A stretch of 30,321 nucleotides of DNA from Chara braunii (lineage: Eukaryota; Streptophyta; Charophyceae; Charales; Characeae). Of the stretch, positions 8,909 through 17,469 are shown one piece after another. The stretch is from contig BFEA01000015.1 of NCBI GenBank assembly GCA_003427395.1, forward strand, positions 3,016,845-3,047,165. The letters run 5' to 3'. Every line of letters begins with the position of its first letter. Positions within the stretch are counted from its first letter, which is position 1. The notes under the pieces are model-generated. The model did not search any database and was not told the DNA's origin. It saw only the letters and a list, made by a program, of their open reading frames with translations. The position numbers were made by a program, and so were the translations under genes.

Positions 8909-9879
8909 GACCGACCCTGTATCTCACGCCTCATCAGTCACCCACGAGAGGATCGCTCGGTCGCTCGGGGCTCCTTTAACCTGTGGAGAGATCTGGTTTG
9001 TCGTGACAACGGAAACAAGTTAACACAACAAGTGGAAATTGCAAAGCCACAAAACCAAAAGACGAGTCGCTGGAAGGAACAAATGAAACATTTCACTCAT
9101 CCAAGAAAATGGGGTCTGCTACACTGCATCCAATCCCAAAAACGAGCATAATGTTTGTATCAGGAAGATCTGTTTGAGTTCCGACTGACCGCACAAGTAG
9201 TTACAACGAATCCTTCTTCCTATTGGGTGTCGCCGGTATCGTGTCCGCTAGTCCCATGGAACCACACTAGAACTCTCAGTGTCAGAATTGGAGTCTCGGG
9301 CCCACAGAGGCCACAACTCAAGATCGAGTTTTACCATATGTCTGTTCGTGTCACCATCCTCCTCGATTGAGGTCTCCGATTCGTTCGACGTCATCCCTCT
9401 CGTCACCTTCGCTGGGGCCTCGTCTAGGGTCTGGCCTAGGCTTCGTGTTTGAAGTCCCGACCCACGTTCAAGGTCCGTCTGTTTATGCCGGTTATATGAC
9501 CCTCACTTGTCAAATCATGAAACCCCAGGTCCGATTGCTGAAACACGCAGTTCTGGTCCGATCGTTGGGTCCCAATGTGCCCAAATGCCGCACGTTGGCT
9601 CTTGTGTCTCAGGTCACACCCTTAGCCTCGATCCACGCCCAAACTCTGGCCTAAGTCCGTAGCCCAATCTAGGTCTGACATCCGGTCTGATTCCTAAGTC
9701 CCGGGCTAAGTCTGAAATCTCGGGCTGAGTCCGAAGTTCCGACCTGAGTTACAGGTCCGTTTTGCCCCAAAGTCCCAGTCTGCTAGTCTGTGCCCAAGGA
9801 CCCTGTCCTGTATTAAAAAAAACGACCTACGTCCAACCGGTTCCACGGCCGATTGTTCCGATATGGGCCCGAGGTCGCA

Positions 9880-9996
9880 GTCAGTGCCAAAAAGACCCTG
9901 TCTGTGTCCGATGTCCCGATCTGAGCCCGAAGTCGCGGTCAGTGCCCAAAAGGCCCTGTTTGTGTTCGATGTCCCGATCTGAGTCCGAAGTCGTTG
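9880..9996 (+). repeat. 58-bp tandem dimer inside 5' LTR
   Basis: Two units of about 58 bp share GTCAGTGCC(C)AAAA and CGATGTCCCGATCTGAG, matching the dimer at 2051-2166. Its presence in both LTRs shows that it was part of the parental element. Confidence 0.78.
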
Positions 9997-10320
9997 TCCA
10001 CCGGATGTCCCGTTTCGTGCCCAACTTGCATTGCTTCGTCAAGTTCGTGCTCGCAATGTGTGTGCACAAGTTGCACTGGCGTGCGCGCGGCTCCACGCAG
10101 TGTGTGCACGCGCACCCACTTGCACACCCTACCTCGCTCAGCTCCCCACCCTGGCTCGCAGTGTGCCGCGGTCACTCCGCGTCCCAACCTGATCGTGCGG
10201 AGGTACCCTCCGTGCTCCGATCCCGATTGTGGGCGGACGCGCATTGATGCACATGAAGCTTTGTCCGATCCCGACCTTGGGTGTGTACGCGCGTGTCCAC
10301 ACGGCTGCGCGTCCTCTTAC

Positions 10321-10727
10321 CCCGACCGTGTGCGTGTGCGCCCAGGTGCGCGCGGTTGTGCAGACCCAATCCCTACCTTGCGCGCGTGTGAGCAGCTGTG
10401 CGCCCTGTGATCCCGACTGTGCGTGCGCAGTTGTGTGCGTCCCAATCCCGACCTTGCGAGCGTGCGCATAGCTGTATGCGTCCCGATCCCGACCCTGCGC
10501 GTGTGCTCGTAGCTGTATGCGTCCCAATCCCGACCTTGTGCGCGTGCTCGTAGTTGTGTGCGTTCCAATCCCAACCTTGCGAGCATGTGCATAGTTGTGT
10601 GCGACCCAATCCCGACCTTGCACGTGTGCGAGTAGCTGTATGCGTCCCAATCCCGACCTTGCGCGTGTGCGCGTAGTTGTGTGTGTCCCAATCCCGACCT
10701 TGTGCGAGTGCGCGCGATCCCGAGTGC
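10321..10727 (+). repeat. 41-bp minisatellite in 5' LTR only
   Basis: Seven units start CCCAATCCCGACCTT or close variants at 10441, 10482, 10523, 10564, 10605, 10646 and 10687, an exact 41-bp spacing. Each continues with a variable GCG/TGTGCGCG part and ends in TAGTTGTGTGCGT or TAGCTGTATGCGT. Two or three less regular units precede them (from about 10321). The 3' LTR has only about one and a half of these units (around 2515-2575) before jumping to sequence equivalent to 11120. Confidence 0.92.
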
Positions 10728-11222
10728 GTCGGGTATGTGCGCAACTGCGCACGCGCGCGCGTGGCTTGGCGCTTGGTTGCTCACAGGTTTGCATTGGTGT
10801 GCGCGCGCCATCGTGTGGCCTCGCGCGCGGGTGCGCTGGTATGCACTCGTGCTCTCACGCTGGGGCGCAGGTGAGCGTGTGTGTCCAGCGTGTGCGCAAG
10901 TTGCATGCGTGATAGTACGCACAGCGTTCTGCTCACGTGCTGACTGCGCGCATGTCTGTGCATGTGAGTGACTATCGAGAGCACGTCCTGTTCGCGTGCG
11001 GCTATGAAGCGCACGTGTATCTCTAGCCAAACCCTCCTCCTCCTTCCCTCCTTCGTGCACATGTATCCCCGTGCGTCCTAAGTGTCCACAACGCTCCCCC
11101 GAGCTAGCAACCGTGCCAGCTCTGTGCACCTCCCGAAGTCGGCTCCAACTCTCACTCTTGAGCTCCCGTAGTACGCCCGTAACTGCGTATGTCGGAAGTC
11201 CCCCGAGCCTGGGCCCGGTTGA

Positions 11223-11233
11223 GCTTTTATACT
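11223..11233 (-). promoter_or_regulatory. second TATA-like site in 5' LTR
   Basis: The minus strand reads AGTATAAAAGCTC, a good TATA-box match. The equivalent in the other LTR (about 2681-2690) reads GTATGAAAGC and is degraded, so it is either a decayed promoter there or a chance match here. If used, transcription would start about 500 bases downstream of the conserved TATA at 11721. Confidence 0.35.
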
Positions 11234-11239
11234 TTGTCG

Positions 11240-11480
11240 GGGCCCCTTTCGGAGTGTGCCTCAGCCTTTGCATGCTGCGAAGCTGCCGACAAGTTGCAGC
11301 GCCCCAGTACCATGGCTCCCCCGAGCCTATGCCCAGGGCTGTTTGGGCCCCCGAAGGGTTTTTAGTGAAGGGAGCCTTTTTGTCGGGTACCGGGCCCTTT
11401 GCAGCGCCCTGGTACCAAGGCTCTTTCCGAGCCTAGGCCCGAGCCTGCCCAGGCTCTCGTGGCCCCCTCACGAAAAAAAT
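11240..11480 (+). repeat. internal imperfect duplication within the LTR
   Basis: A block with TTGCAGCGCCCCAGTACC..GGCTCCCCCGAGCCTA (about 11293-11330) recurs as TTTGCAGCGCCCTGGTACC..GGCTCTTTCCGAGCCTA (about 11397-11434). Each copy is preceded by a GTCGGG(G) motif. The same pair exists in the other LTR near 2750-2895. The GGCTC..GAGCC parts can form short hairpins. Confidence 0.6.
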
Positions 11481-11720
11481 ATTAGGGCCTTGCCATATTT
11501 CGCAGGGCCCGAACCCTAAGCGTGCTCGCAAAACAATTCCCCTTTGCATTGATATCGCGATGGACTTCGGTGCTATCGTCGCTTAGTCCGCCTGAGGGTC
11601 CGTCTCAAGATCCCTGCGCCCTCTCTCGTTTGGCCTATCGCCCGACGCTTTATGCAAATTCAGTCTTCCTATTCTCGTCCCTCATCAAGAGAGTCTGGTG
11701 TTTCCTTCGTGGTCCTCGTG

Positions 11721-11733
11721 CTTTTATATATTG
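11721..11733 (-). promoter_or_regulatory. conserved TATA-box-like element in 5' LTR
   Basis: The minus strand reads CAATATATAAAAGCACG, about 224 bases inside the LTR's upstream end at 11954. The other LTR has GATATAAAAGCACG at the same place. In retroelement terms this marks the end of U3, leaving roughly 2.8 kb of R+U5, which is unusually long. Confidence 0.6.
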
Positions 11734-11954
11734 ACCGCGATGGCCTCCACAGTGTCCATGAAGGAATGTTTACTCATATATTTGGGGTCCACCCTTTTCC
11801 TGATGTGTCGGCCCTGATACCCGTGGCATGAACCTTATATCACAGTCCCTCGATGTCGGTCACGGTCCCACCTAGTAGAACAGGTAGATCCGGTACCCGT
11901 CGAGTGTAATCACCAAGGAAGTAAAGGGCGGCGTAAGGCTAGAGCCGCCCGACA

Positions 11955-11958
11955 ACGG
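11955..11958. repeat. putative target-site duplication, right (ACGG)
   Basis: ACGG follows the LTR end CGACA and matches the ACGG before the other LTR at 1038-1041. It is short, so this is supportive rather than decisive. Confidence 0.45.
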
Positions 11959-12850
11959 CCGCATCGGAGAAAAATAGCGAGTTGAAATATTGGTGGTATA
12001 GGATCGGCTTTCAAGGATAAAAAGGAAGAGGAGGAATACTCAAATTGCGATATTATTAAGAATGCATTTTTTACGACCCTAATTCTTTTTAAAGAATAAA
12101 TAAATAAATATCAAGATATAAAAGATAAATCTTACAGAAGTTGTAGTACTTATATTTTTCATGAACTAGTTTGGACACTTTTCAAAAACAGACTACCAAA
12201 GGTTAGGCTAACAGTTGTGTTCTCCAATTGAGAGACAAGGGATAATGTTTGTGTTCAAGGAGTAGGCGTAGCCCTAAAATAGGATTTTTGCTAGCTAGCG
12301 TAGTTTTAGGTGTAGCCCTAAAAGTTAGGTTTTCGCTAGCTATTTCAAAAAAAGAAACAGAGATAGAGTGGTAGGATATCCTTCCTCATAAGGGGAGTAA
12401 CCAATGTTGTTGTCTCAATATCCCTTGACCATAACGATTGAGAGGCATTATGTCGATTTCTAATGTAAGGGACACTGGACTCGGTTTTTCACTTGTATAA
12501 TAAAAGGTTTATTATATATATATATATATATATATGTTTATTGCCTCATGAGATAAAGTTATACATTATCTTTGTTTTTTTTAGGGACTTGCTCTTAAAC
12601 ATTTTGTTCACCGAATTTCACTCTATTTTAGGTTTTTCCTGCATTCAGAAGAAGTTTTGCATATTTTAATCATATTTTTCTTGTTAAACCACCAGTGTTT
12701 CATAAAGTAGTGACCGTTAATAAGCCGCAATTTTAAGAAATGTATGTTTCACTATAGAGGCGCCCAAATTCATCTTACTAATATCGTTTTTTCTTTTTTT
12801 GTTTTTGCCGATAGTTGGATCAGGTATTGGTGGTTTAAGTTTAAATATTC
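11959..12850. other. AT-rich intergenic DNA with small repeats
   Basis: No gene seen. A diverged direct repeat lies at about 12265-12344: GTAGCCCTAAAA..TTAGGATTTTTGCTAGCTA, twice, about 46 bp apart. A (TA)n run sits at about 12508-12535. The DNA is visibly more AT-rich than the LTR element. Confidence 0.6.
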
Positions 12851-13063
12851 TATGGTTGATAAAAATATTATGAATAATGTATGTTTCTTCAATACATCTC
12901 GCATTTGGTGCTTCAGTCAAACGTGGGATAAACTTGGAAAGCTTGATCGTTAAAGTTTTGGCAAGGGGTTTATAAACAATGTTGAGTAGGGTGGTGAATC
13001 TCAATGTATATTATCCGTTTCATCCATCTCTTCGTATACGAGGGATATGGTCCCTTCATTCAT
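12850..13063 (-). pseudogene. LINE-type reverse transcriptase relic
   Basis: The minus strand reads MNEGTISLVYEE (from 13063) and then, in another frame, RFTTLLNIVYKPLAKTLTIKLSKFIPRL followed by YIIHNIFIN. This matches the non-LTR retrotransposon pattern GxxxLIxK...(R)PITLLNxxYKxxxKxLxxRLxxxLxxxI...RxIxDN, the fingers region of LINE reverse transcriptase. The part after about 12860 is unrelated, so the catalytic FADD box is absent. There is at least one frameshift, and a stop lies three codons upstream of the second segment. It is an old fragment with no function expected. Confidence 0.72.
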
Positions 13064-14645
13064 ACCCACTTTTTAAACTTGATGCTTCTAACATAACAGT
13101 AAAAACTTTTAATATTAAGGGGTAAGTTGAGGTAAAAATTTCACATAAAGTTGAATGGGTAGCTCATCTTTCTCATAATCGTTTCTTCTTGGCTTTCATG
13201 AACCATGAATAAAGAGATATTGCTTCATCCAATATATTGTGGTAATCCTTTGAAATTTTTATTATTAAATGCTCTCATAGTTTTAGTATATGACTAGCCT
13301 TTTCCGGAAGATAATAGGCAGGTCTTCCTAATAATATCATATCTTCAAAGTTCAAACTATAATTTAGCATGTTTTTTTTCCCCCTACTATTTCCTTCTTT
13401 TTTATATAAAGGTTCAAGATGTAGTAGAAGTTGGTGGTCAGGCCTCAGGAGGTGTTTGTAGTAATCATTCATTAGGAGGTTAAATGGATTACAGGAAGCC
13501 AGGGGTAATCAATTCAACATTGCACTATTATACCATGACTTATGTTAATGGTCAGATCGCACATCGTGATCTGCGCCAACATTTACTAAACTAACTCAAA
13601 CGACTTTGCGTAGACACTAAGGCCGGTCCACTTATCGGACGAAAGATTATACTTTTATTGTTGTTAGACTTTGAAAGTTTTATTTGACCATTCTATAAAA
13701 TGCGGTAATGCACTTAATTTTTATTTTGTTTTTTCTAGTGCTTCTCGCTCACCTGTTTTTTTTAACTTATCCCGTCGAAGTCATTTTTGTTTTCTATTTC
13801 CCTAATACTTTCCGTCGGATAGTCGTAAAATATTTTGCGTCTTCAATTTTTTTTTTACATTTTTTTGAGAATATATGTTTATCGTTTTAATTTTTAAGAA
13901 GATCCCGACTTTGTTGTTGATAATGTTTAAACTAATATCAATCCAATTTGTTAATTTGTCAAAGTATCAAATTCTTGATTTTCTAGTTTCTGTAAAGTTT
14001 TTCTACATATTGAAAAATTCAAATGTCATTTAAATTTGTAGTGTTTGATTTGAAAGAAGTTTATTTTTTTTTATACGTCAAATCTTTAAGTAAGTGTTAG
14101 GACAACAAGTTTGGGATCAAAAAGTATTTCAAGTGACATATTTACCTGCATTGCTGTTTTTTTCCCTTTGTCCCTTACCAAAGAAAATCGTAGGGTTTTC
14201 TGCAACAACTTTGTCGTTCCCTCTGGGGTTTTACTTACCAAACGATTTCCCCCTTTTTTTTTGCAGCAATTGAAACGGGTCAACTAACTGTTAAGCTTCA
14301 ATGAAGCCAAGAATCTATTTTAAAACTTTTGTCAGTGGATATAAGTTTTACATCAATGCCAAAGTAATGCATAATACTTCATCTTCCTCTCACAATCGTG
14401 TTCCACGGAGTCGAAACCAAATAAGGCAAGGTCTCAAAAAATTGCAAATTCTCATTCATTTCATTAAGAGTATAGACCCACATTGGGCACCATAATTCCT
14501 AAATAGTTTTTGTTTGCACTACACTGATCTACCTCTGAAATCCATAAAGTGCAAAGTGGTGAAATTGTTGAATGAGTGTTTTCTATTAATTATGATATCA
14601 ACTTTTTTTTTCCCTTAAATAAGGGAAAAACATATTATGGTCAGA
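13064..14645. other. AT-rich intergenic DNA, no gene seen
   Basis: I found no domain-bearing frame. The open frames (for example at 13275-13472, 13708-13890 and 14086-14283) are short, phenylalanine/lysine-rich and composition-driven. Part of 13064-13300 may be more eroded LINE sequence upstream of the relic at 12850-13063, but I cannot show it. Confidence 0.55.
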
Positions 14646-14653
14646 CTATCAAC
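14646..14653. repeat. 8-bp target-site duplication, left (CTATCAAC)
   Basis: CTATCAAC lies immediately before the left terminal repeat CAGGGTCACCC and is repeated exactly at 15405-15412, immediately after the right terminus. Eight base pairs is the target duplication length of hAT-superfamily transposases. Confidence 0.88.
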
Positions 14654-14665
14654 CAGGGTCACCCA

Positions 14666-14709
14666 CCCGTACGTACGGAGGTCCCTGGGTAGACCTCCAT
14701 ACGTGCGGG
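14666..14709 (+). repeat. left subterminal hairpin of the hAT MITE
   Basis: The 18-base arm CCCGTACGTACGGAGGTC (14666-14683) pairs with 14692-14709 across an 8-base loop with 16 of 18 matches; the two mismatches would be G:U or A:C pairs in one strand. Two further hairpins follow: GTTCGG..CCGAAC (about 14711-14737) and GGCC-TTC-GGCC (about 14743-14753). Confidence 0.85.
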
Positions 14710-14770
14710 TGTTCGGGGTCCCGTATGGGGTCCGAACCTGATGGCCTTCGGCCCCCGCCAAAACTTATTT

Positions 14771-15115
14771 CGGGGCCTAAAAATATGTTTTCTTTTCTGA
14801 ATTGTTTTTTGTGAGTTCTCTATGACGTGAGGTACATGCTTCTAAATTTTCAAGTTATTTGGATCAACCGAATAAGAATTAAAAATCGTCAAAGATGGCG
14901 GTGTCAAAACGTGCTCGCCCACGTTTGTTTTCACTGTTTACTTTTTGTTTTCACTTTAGTTCGGGGTCTAAACAATTTTATTATTTTTTGAAACTTTTTT
15001 AGTGGGTTTTGTATATTGTGAAGTACACATCTGTAAATTTTCAGGGTATTTAGCTACGCAAAACAAAAATGAAAAATCGCCAAAGATGGCGGTGTAGAAA
15101 ACATGCTCGCACACT
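14771..15115 (+). repeat. diverged tandem duplication inside the hAT MITE, period about 190 bp
   Basis: Unit 1 begins TCGGGGCCTAAA (14771) and unit 2 begins TCGGGGTCTAAA (14961). Unit 1 contains AAAAATCGTCAAAGATGGCGGTGT at 14881, and unit 2 the near-identical AAAAATCGCCAAAGATGGCGGTGT at 15072. Both run on to GTGCTCGCCCAC or ATGCTCGCACAC. The CAAAGATGGCGGTGT core (15 bp) is identical, a level of conservation not seen in the intervening AT-rich parts. Confidence 0.85.
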
Positions 15116-15284
15116 CACTAAATTTAATTCTCTTTTTATTTTTATTTATTTTTATTATTAGTATTTGTTTGCGGTATTTTATTGTTTCAAATTTGGTTAG
15201 GAATTCGGATGTAATGCTAAGGCAAATCTTATTTAATGTTTTTTTTTTCCATAACATATTTTTATTTTATATTTTTTTGATGAT

Positions 15285-15285
<1 letters not shown>

Positions 15286-15318
<33 letters not shown>
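15286..15318 (+). repeat. T33 homopolymer
   Basis: There is an uninterrupted run of 33 T directly before the right-end hairpin island of the MITE. The length is likely to vary between individuals and may be misassembled. Confidence 0.9.
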
Positions 15319-15320
15319 CC

Positions 15321-15393
15321 GCATTCGGCCTAAACGGCCGAACGCATCCCCAAGGGGTCCTATACATTCGGGCGTTCGGCCCGTCCCGAATGC
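15321..15393 (+). repeat. right subterminal cruciform-forming island
   Basis: Nested dyads are visible. GCATTCGG (15321-15328) pairs with CCGAATGC (15386-15393). TTCGGCC (15324-15330) pairs with GGCCGAA (15336-15342) across 5 bases. CCGAACGC (15338-15345) pairs with GCGTTCGG (15372-15379). CCCC-AA-GGGG lies at about 15348-15357. These are alternative or cloverleaf-like folds packed into 73 bases. Confidence 0.85.
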
Positions 15394-15404
15394 CGGTTAC
15401 CCTG

Positions 15405-15412
15405 CTATCAAC
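15405..15412. repeat. 8-bp target-site duplication, right (CTATCAAC)
   Basis: This is an exact copy of 14646-14653, directly abutting the right terminus GGTTACCCTG of the MITE. Confidence 0.88.
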
Positions 15413-16063
15413 TATATTTATTTATTGGCTTTATACAATTTGGTAAATTAAACCAGAATACTATTAGTTTTATTTAAACGAGTCCTTGTTTTTAATATTC
15501 TCATTCCCTCCTTCTGTTAGAATTCTCAAAATCATATGCATCCTACAATACTATGGTTACTTTATCCATCAACGTTTGGCTAATAAATCGATTTGTGTTT
15601 GTACTTGATTCGAGGTTTGAATGAATCTTATATTGATTAATTTATTTTTTTCTTCCCTTTGTCACTTTATTTTCATCCTCTCATAAAGTCATCGCTTGTT
15701 CTGATGAAAATTTGACGTTAAAATAATAATTCTATTATTGTTGAGGAGCGACTTCAATAATTAAATTGCATGTTCTTGCATCACTTGTACTGATGTTAGT
15801 GAGCTCATTTACGATTGTCTTGAGAATGTTGGTTAATGAAAATTATTTTACCTCTTGCTCTAATTATGTTTCACTTTGATTGTTTGATACTATGACTTTC
15901 ACAATGCTCATACAAATTTATATTTGCGCATCTAAGCTACTCATTATTTAAATTATAGGAGTCAATTGTTTTGCATAACTGTTATAGGATACTCGATGTC
16001 TATCATTTTCATGCTTCTTCAACGATTACAAAATTGTTTGAGTATTGTAATAATATTATAGAA

Positions 16064-16067
<4 letters not shown>

Positions 16068-16146
<79 letters not shown>
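16068..16146 (+). repeat. (TA)n microsatellite, about 39 units
   Basis: An uninterrupted alternating TA tract of nearly 80 bases. It can extrude as a hairpin and its length is unreliable in short-read assemblies. Confidence 0.95.
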
Positions 16147-16148
<2 letters not shown>

Positions 16149-17227
16149 GGAGCTACAAAATTGTTAACCATCATTATCGAATCAATGGTTTGGCGATACT
16201 AAGATTTATGTTTAACGGTTTTTCTTGTAGGGTGTCTACATGGGTTTATCTATCAAATTTTGTTTGTTAGATAAAAAATATTTTGATTCATTTTTTTATT
16301 TTTTTAGTACCCAACCCAAATTTGGCAGAGATTATTGGGTTCACTACCATAACGTTGTTATTATAGTGCACATCATTCATGTAATTATGTTTATGCCTTA
16401 TCCATTTCATTATAAGTATTTTTTTTCTTCTTCCATATTTTATCTTTCATTATTTCTTCATTTATTTTTTCTTCTCGTATTTAATAAGTTTAAGATTCAC
16501 TGGAGTGCTGATTTTATCTTCGTTTTCAATTAGTGAGTCATTTTTTATTTTTTTATCTAAATCTCCATAGTCTGCTAGTTCTTAGATATTAGTGATTCAT
16601 AAACCTACATTTGAACTACCTCATTATTACCCAATAATTATGGATCAATTGCTTGGGCAGTGACTGTTTGCTAATGAAGAGTTTTTTTGGTAGTTGCTAC
16701 ATTTTCAATTCATTGTAATACAAGTTTCATTTCGCATTCGTCTTTAAGTGTTATTTATTATTTAGTACTTACATTTTTTTTTCTTATTTCTATTTTTTTA
16801 TTTCAAAGTCAAATTTTCAATTTGCCTACATAGTGCAACTATGATTGAATTTTGTTGAGAGGTTTATCATTATTTCAAAAAATATTTATTTTGTTTATTG
16901 AGATTGAAAATCGTAAATTTTTTGGGACTCATTCATAAGGAAAATCTTGCTAAAGGTTAGACAAATCATACCCTTCTCCATCAACTTGAGAAACAAACCT
17001 TTAACATAAAATTTTCATAGATTGAAAAGTCATTCCAATGATTTCATAATAAACAGTAACAACAATTATGTCTGAATTTCAATATTGACATTTTTTTATT
17101 TGATGACTCGAAGTTCTTCAAAGGCATGAAAAGTTGAAGGATTTTTTATCATTCATTCAAATATAGTTGAATTTGCCTCAACTGCCCAAGACGCTTGCAA
17201 AGCACGCATTTCACTGGTTAAAGTGAG

Positions 17228-17230
<3 letters not shown>

Positions 17231-17266
<36 letters not shown>
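17231..17266 (+). repeat. A36 homopolymer
   Basis: Thirty-six A in a row. It could be the tail of a retroposed sequence lying to its left, but I see no SINE or LINE body, so this stays open. Confidence 0.9.
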
Positions 17267-17268
<2 letters not shown>

Positions 17269-17446
17269 CTAAAACAGAAAGATAAGAGCAAAAACTACTT
17301 AATGCATTCCATCAGGCATAAGCGTCTGGATAATCCGGAATTCAGCATGGCATGCCCGCAAAACCTAACACAATCACAATCTTTTTATATTGTATCTATA
17401 CTATATATGGTAAATCAGTCAAACGCTTAGACCTGACAATACCACA

Positions 17447-17469
17447 CCTGTTTGTAAGTTACAAACAGG
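17447..17469 (+). repeat. perfect 11-bp inverted repeat, 1-base spacer
   Basis: CCTGTTTGTAA, a single G, then TTACAAACAGG: a near-complete 23-base palindrome inside a mildly less AT-rich patch (17300-17570). It could be an operator-like dyad or part of a small inverted-repeat element; there is no gene next to it. Confidence 0.85.

Larger units (their letters stand above)
1042..11954 (-). mobile_element. Ty3/gypsy LTR retrotransposon, degenerate full-length copy
   Basis: Two long direct repeats (about 1042-3507 and 8909-11954) flank a minus-strand coding region. The order on that strand is gag zinc knuckle, aspartic protease, reverse transcriptase, RNase H, integrase and GPY/F-like tail. Integrase after RNase H defines the Ty3/gypsy (Metaviridae-like) order rather than Ty1/copia. 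The outer ends read TGTCG...CGACA and are flanked by ACGG on both sides (1038-1041 and 11955-11958), consistent with a 4-bp target duplication, although 5 bp is more usual for this group. Stops and frameshifts break the polyprotein, and the 5' LTR/gag border lacks an obvious primer-binding site. The copy is probably immobile unless helped in trans. Many independent differences between the LTRs suggest that the insertion is not recent. Confidence 0.93.
8909..11954 (-). repeat. 5' LTR of the gypsy element (about 3.05 kb)
   Basis: This is collinear with 1042-3507. It begins (on the plus strand) in the shared ACCGACCCTGTATCTC and ends AGAGCCGCCCGACA. About 30 bp of the outer end present in the other copy is not visible here, consistent with a deletion at the LTR/gag border. 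It contains an extra block, about 10382-11120, made of a 41-bp minisatellite and CpG/TpG-rich sequence that the other LTR lacks. It in turn lacks about 115 bp present at 2970-3085. The LTR drives transcription leftwards. Open frames on either strand here are compositional. Confidence 0.92.
14654..15404. mobile_element. hAT-type non-autonomous element (MITE), 751 bp
   Basis: The element starts CAGGGTCACCC. Its other end, read on the minus strand, starts CAGGGTAACCG (9 of 11 identical). It is flanked by an exact 8-bp duplication CTATCAAC. CAGGG termini plus an 8-bp duplication are diagnostic of the hAT superfamily. There is no transposase frame, so it would need an enzyme encoded elsewhere. Both ends hold GC-rich hairpins (14666-14709 and 15321-15393) in sharp contrast to the AT-rich interior. 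Internally there is a diverged tandem duplication with a period of about 190 bp and a 33-base T run at 15286-15318. I have not identified a known family. Confidence 0.85.

Noticed and set aside
10441-10727. Regularly spaced 41-bp repeats resembling a CRISPR array
   Set aside because: The units are tandem with no unique spacers, lie inside a eukaryotic LTR, and there are no cas genes.
12265-12344. CCCTAAAA motifs, plant telomere-like
   Set aside because: Only two isolated copies occur, inside a diverged direct repeat with no CCCTAAA array, so this is not a telomere tract.
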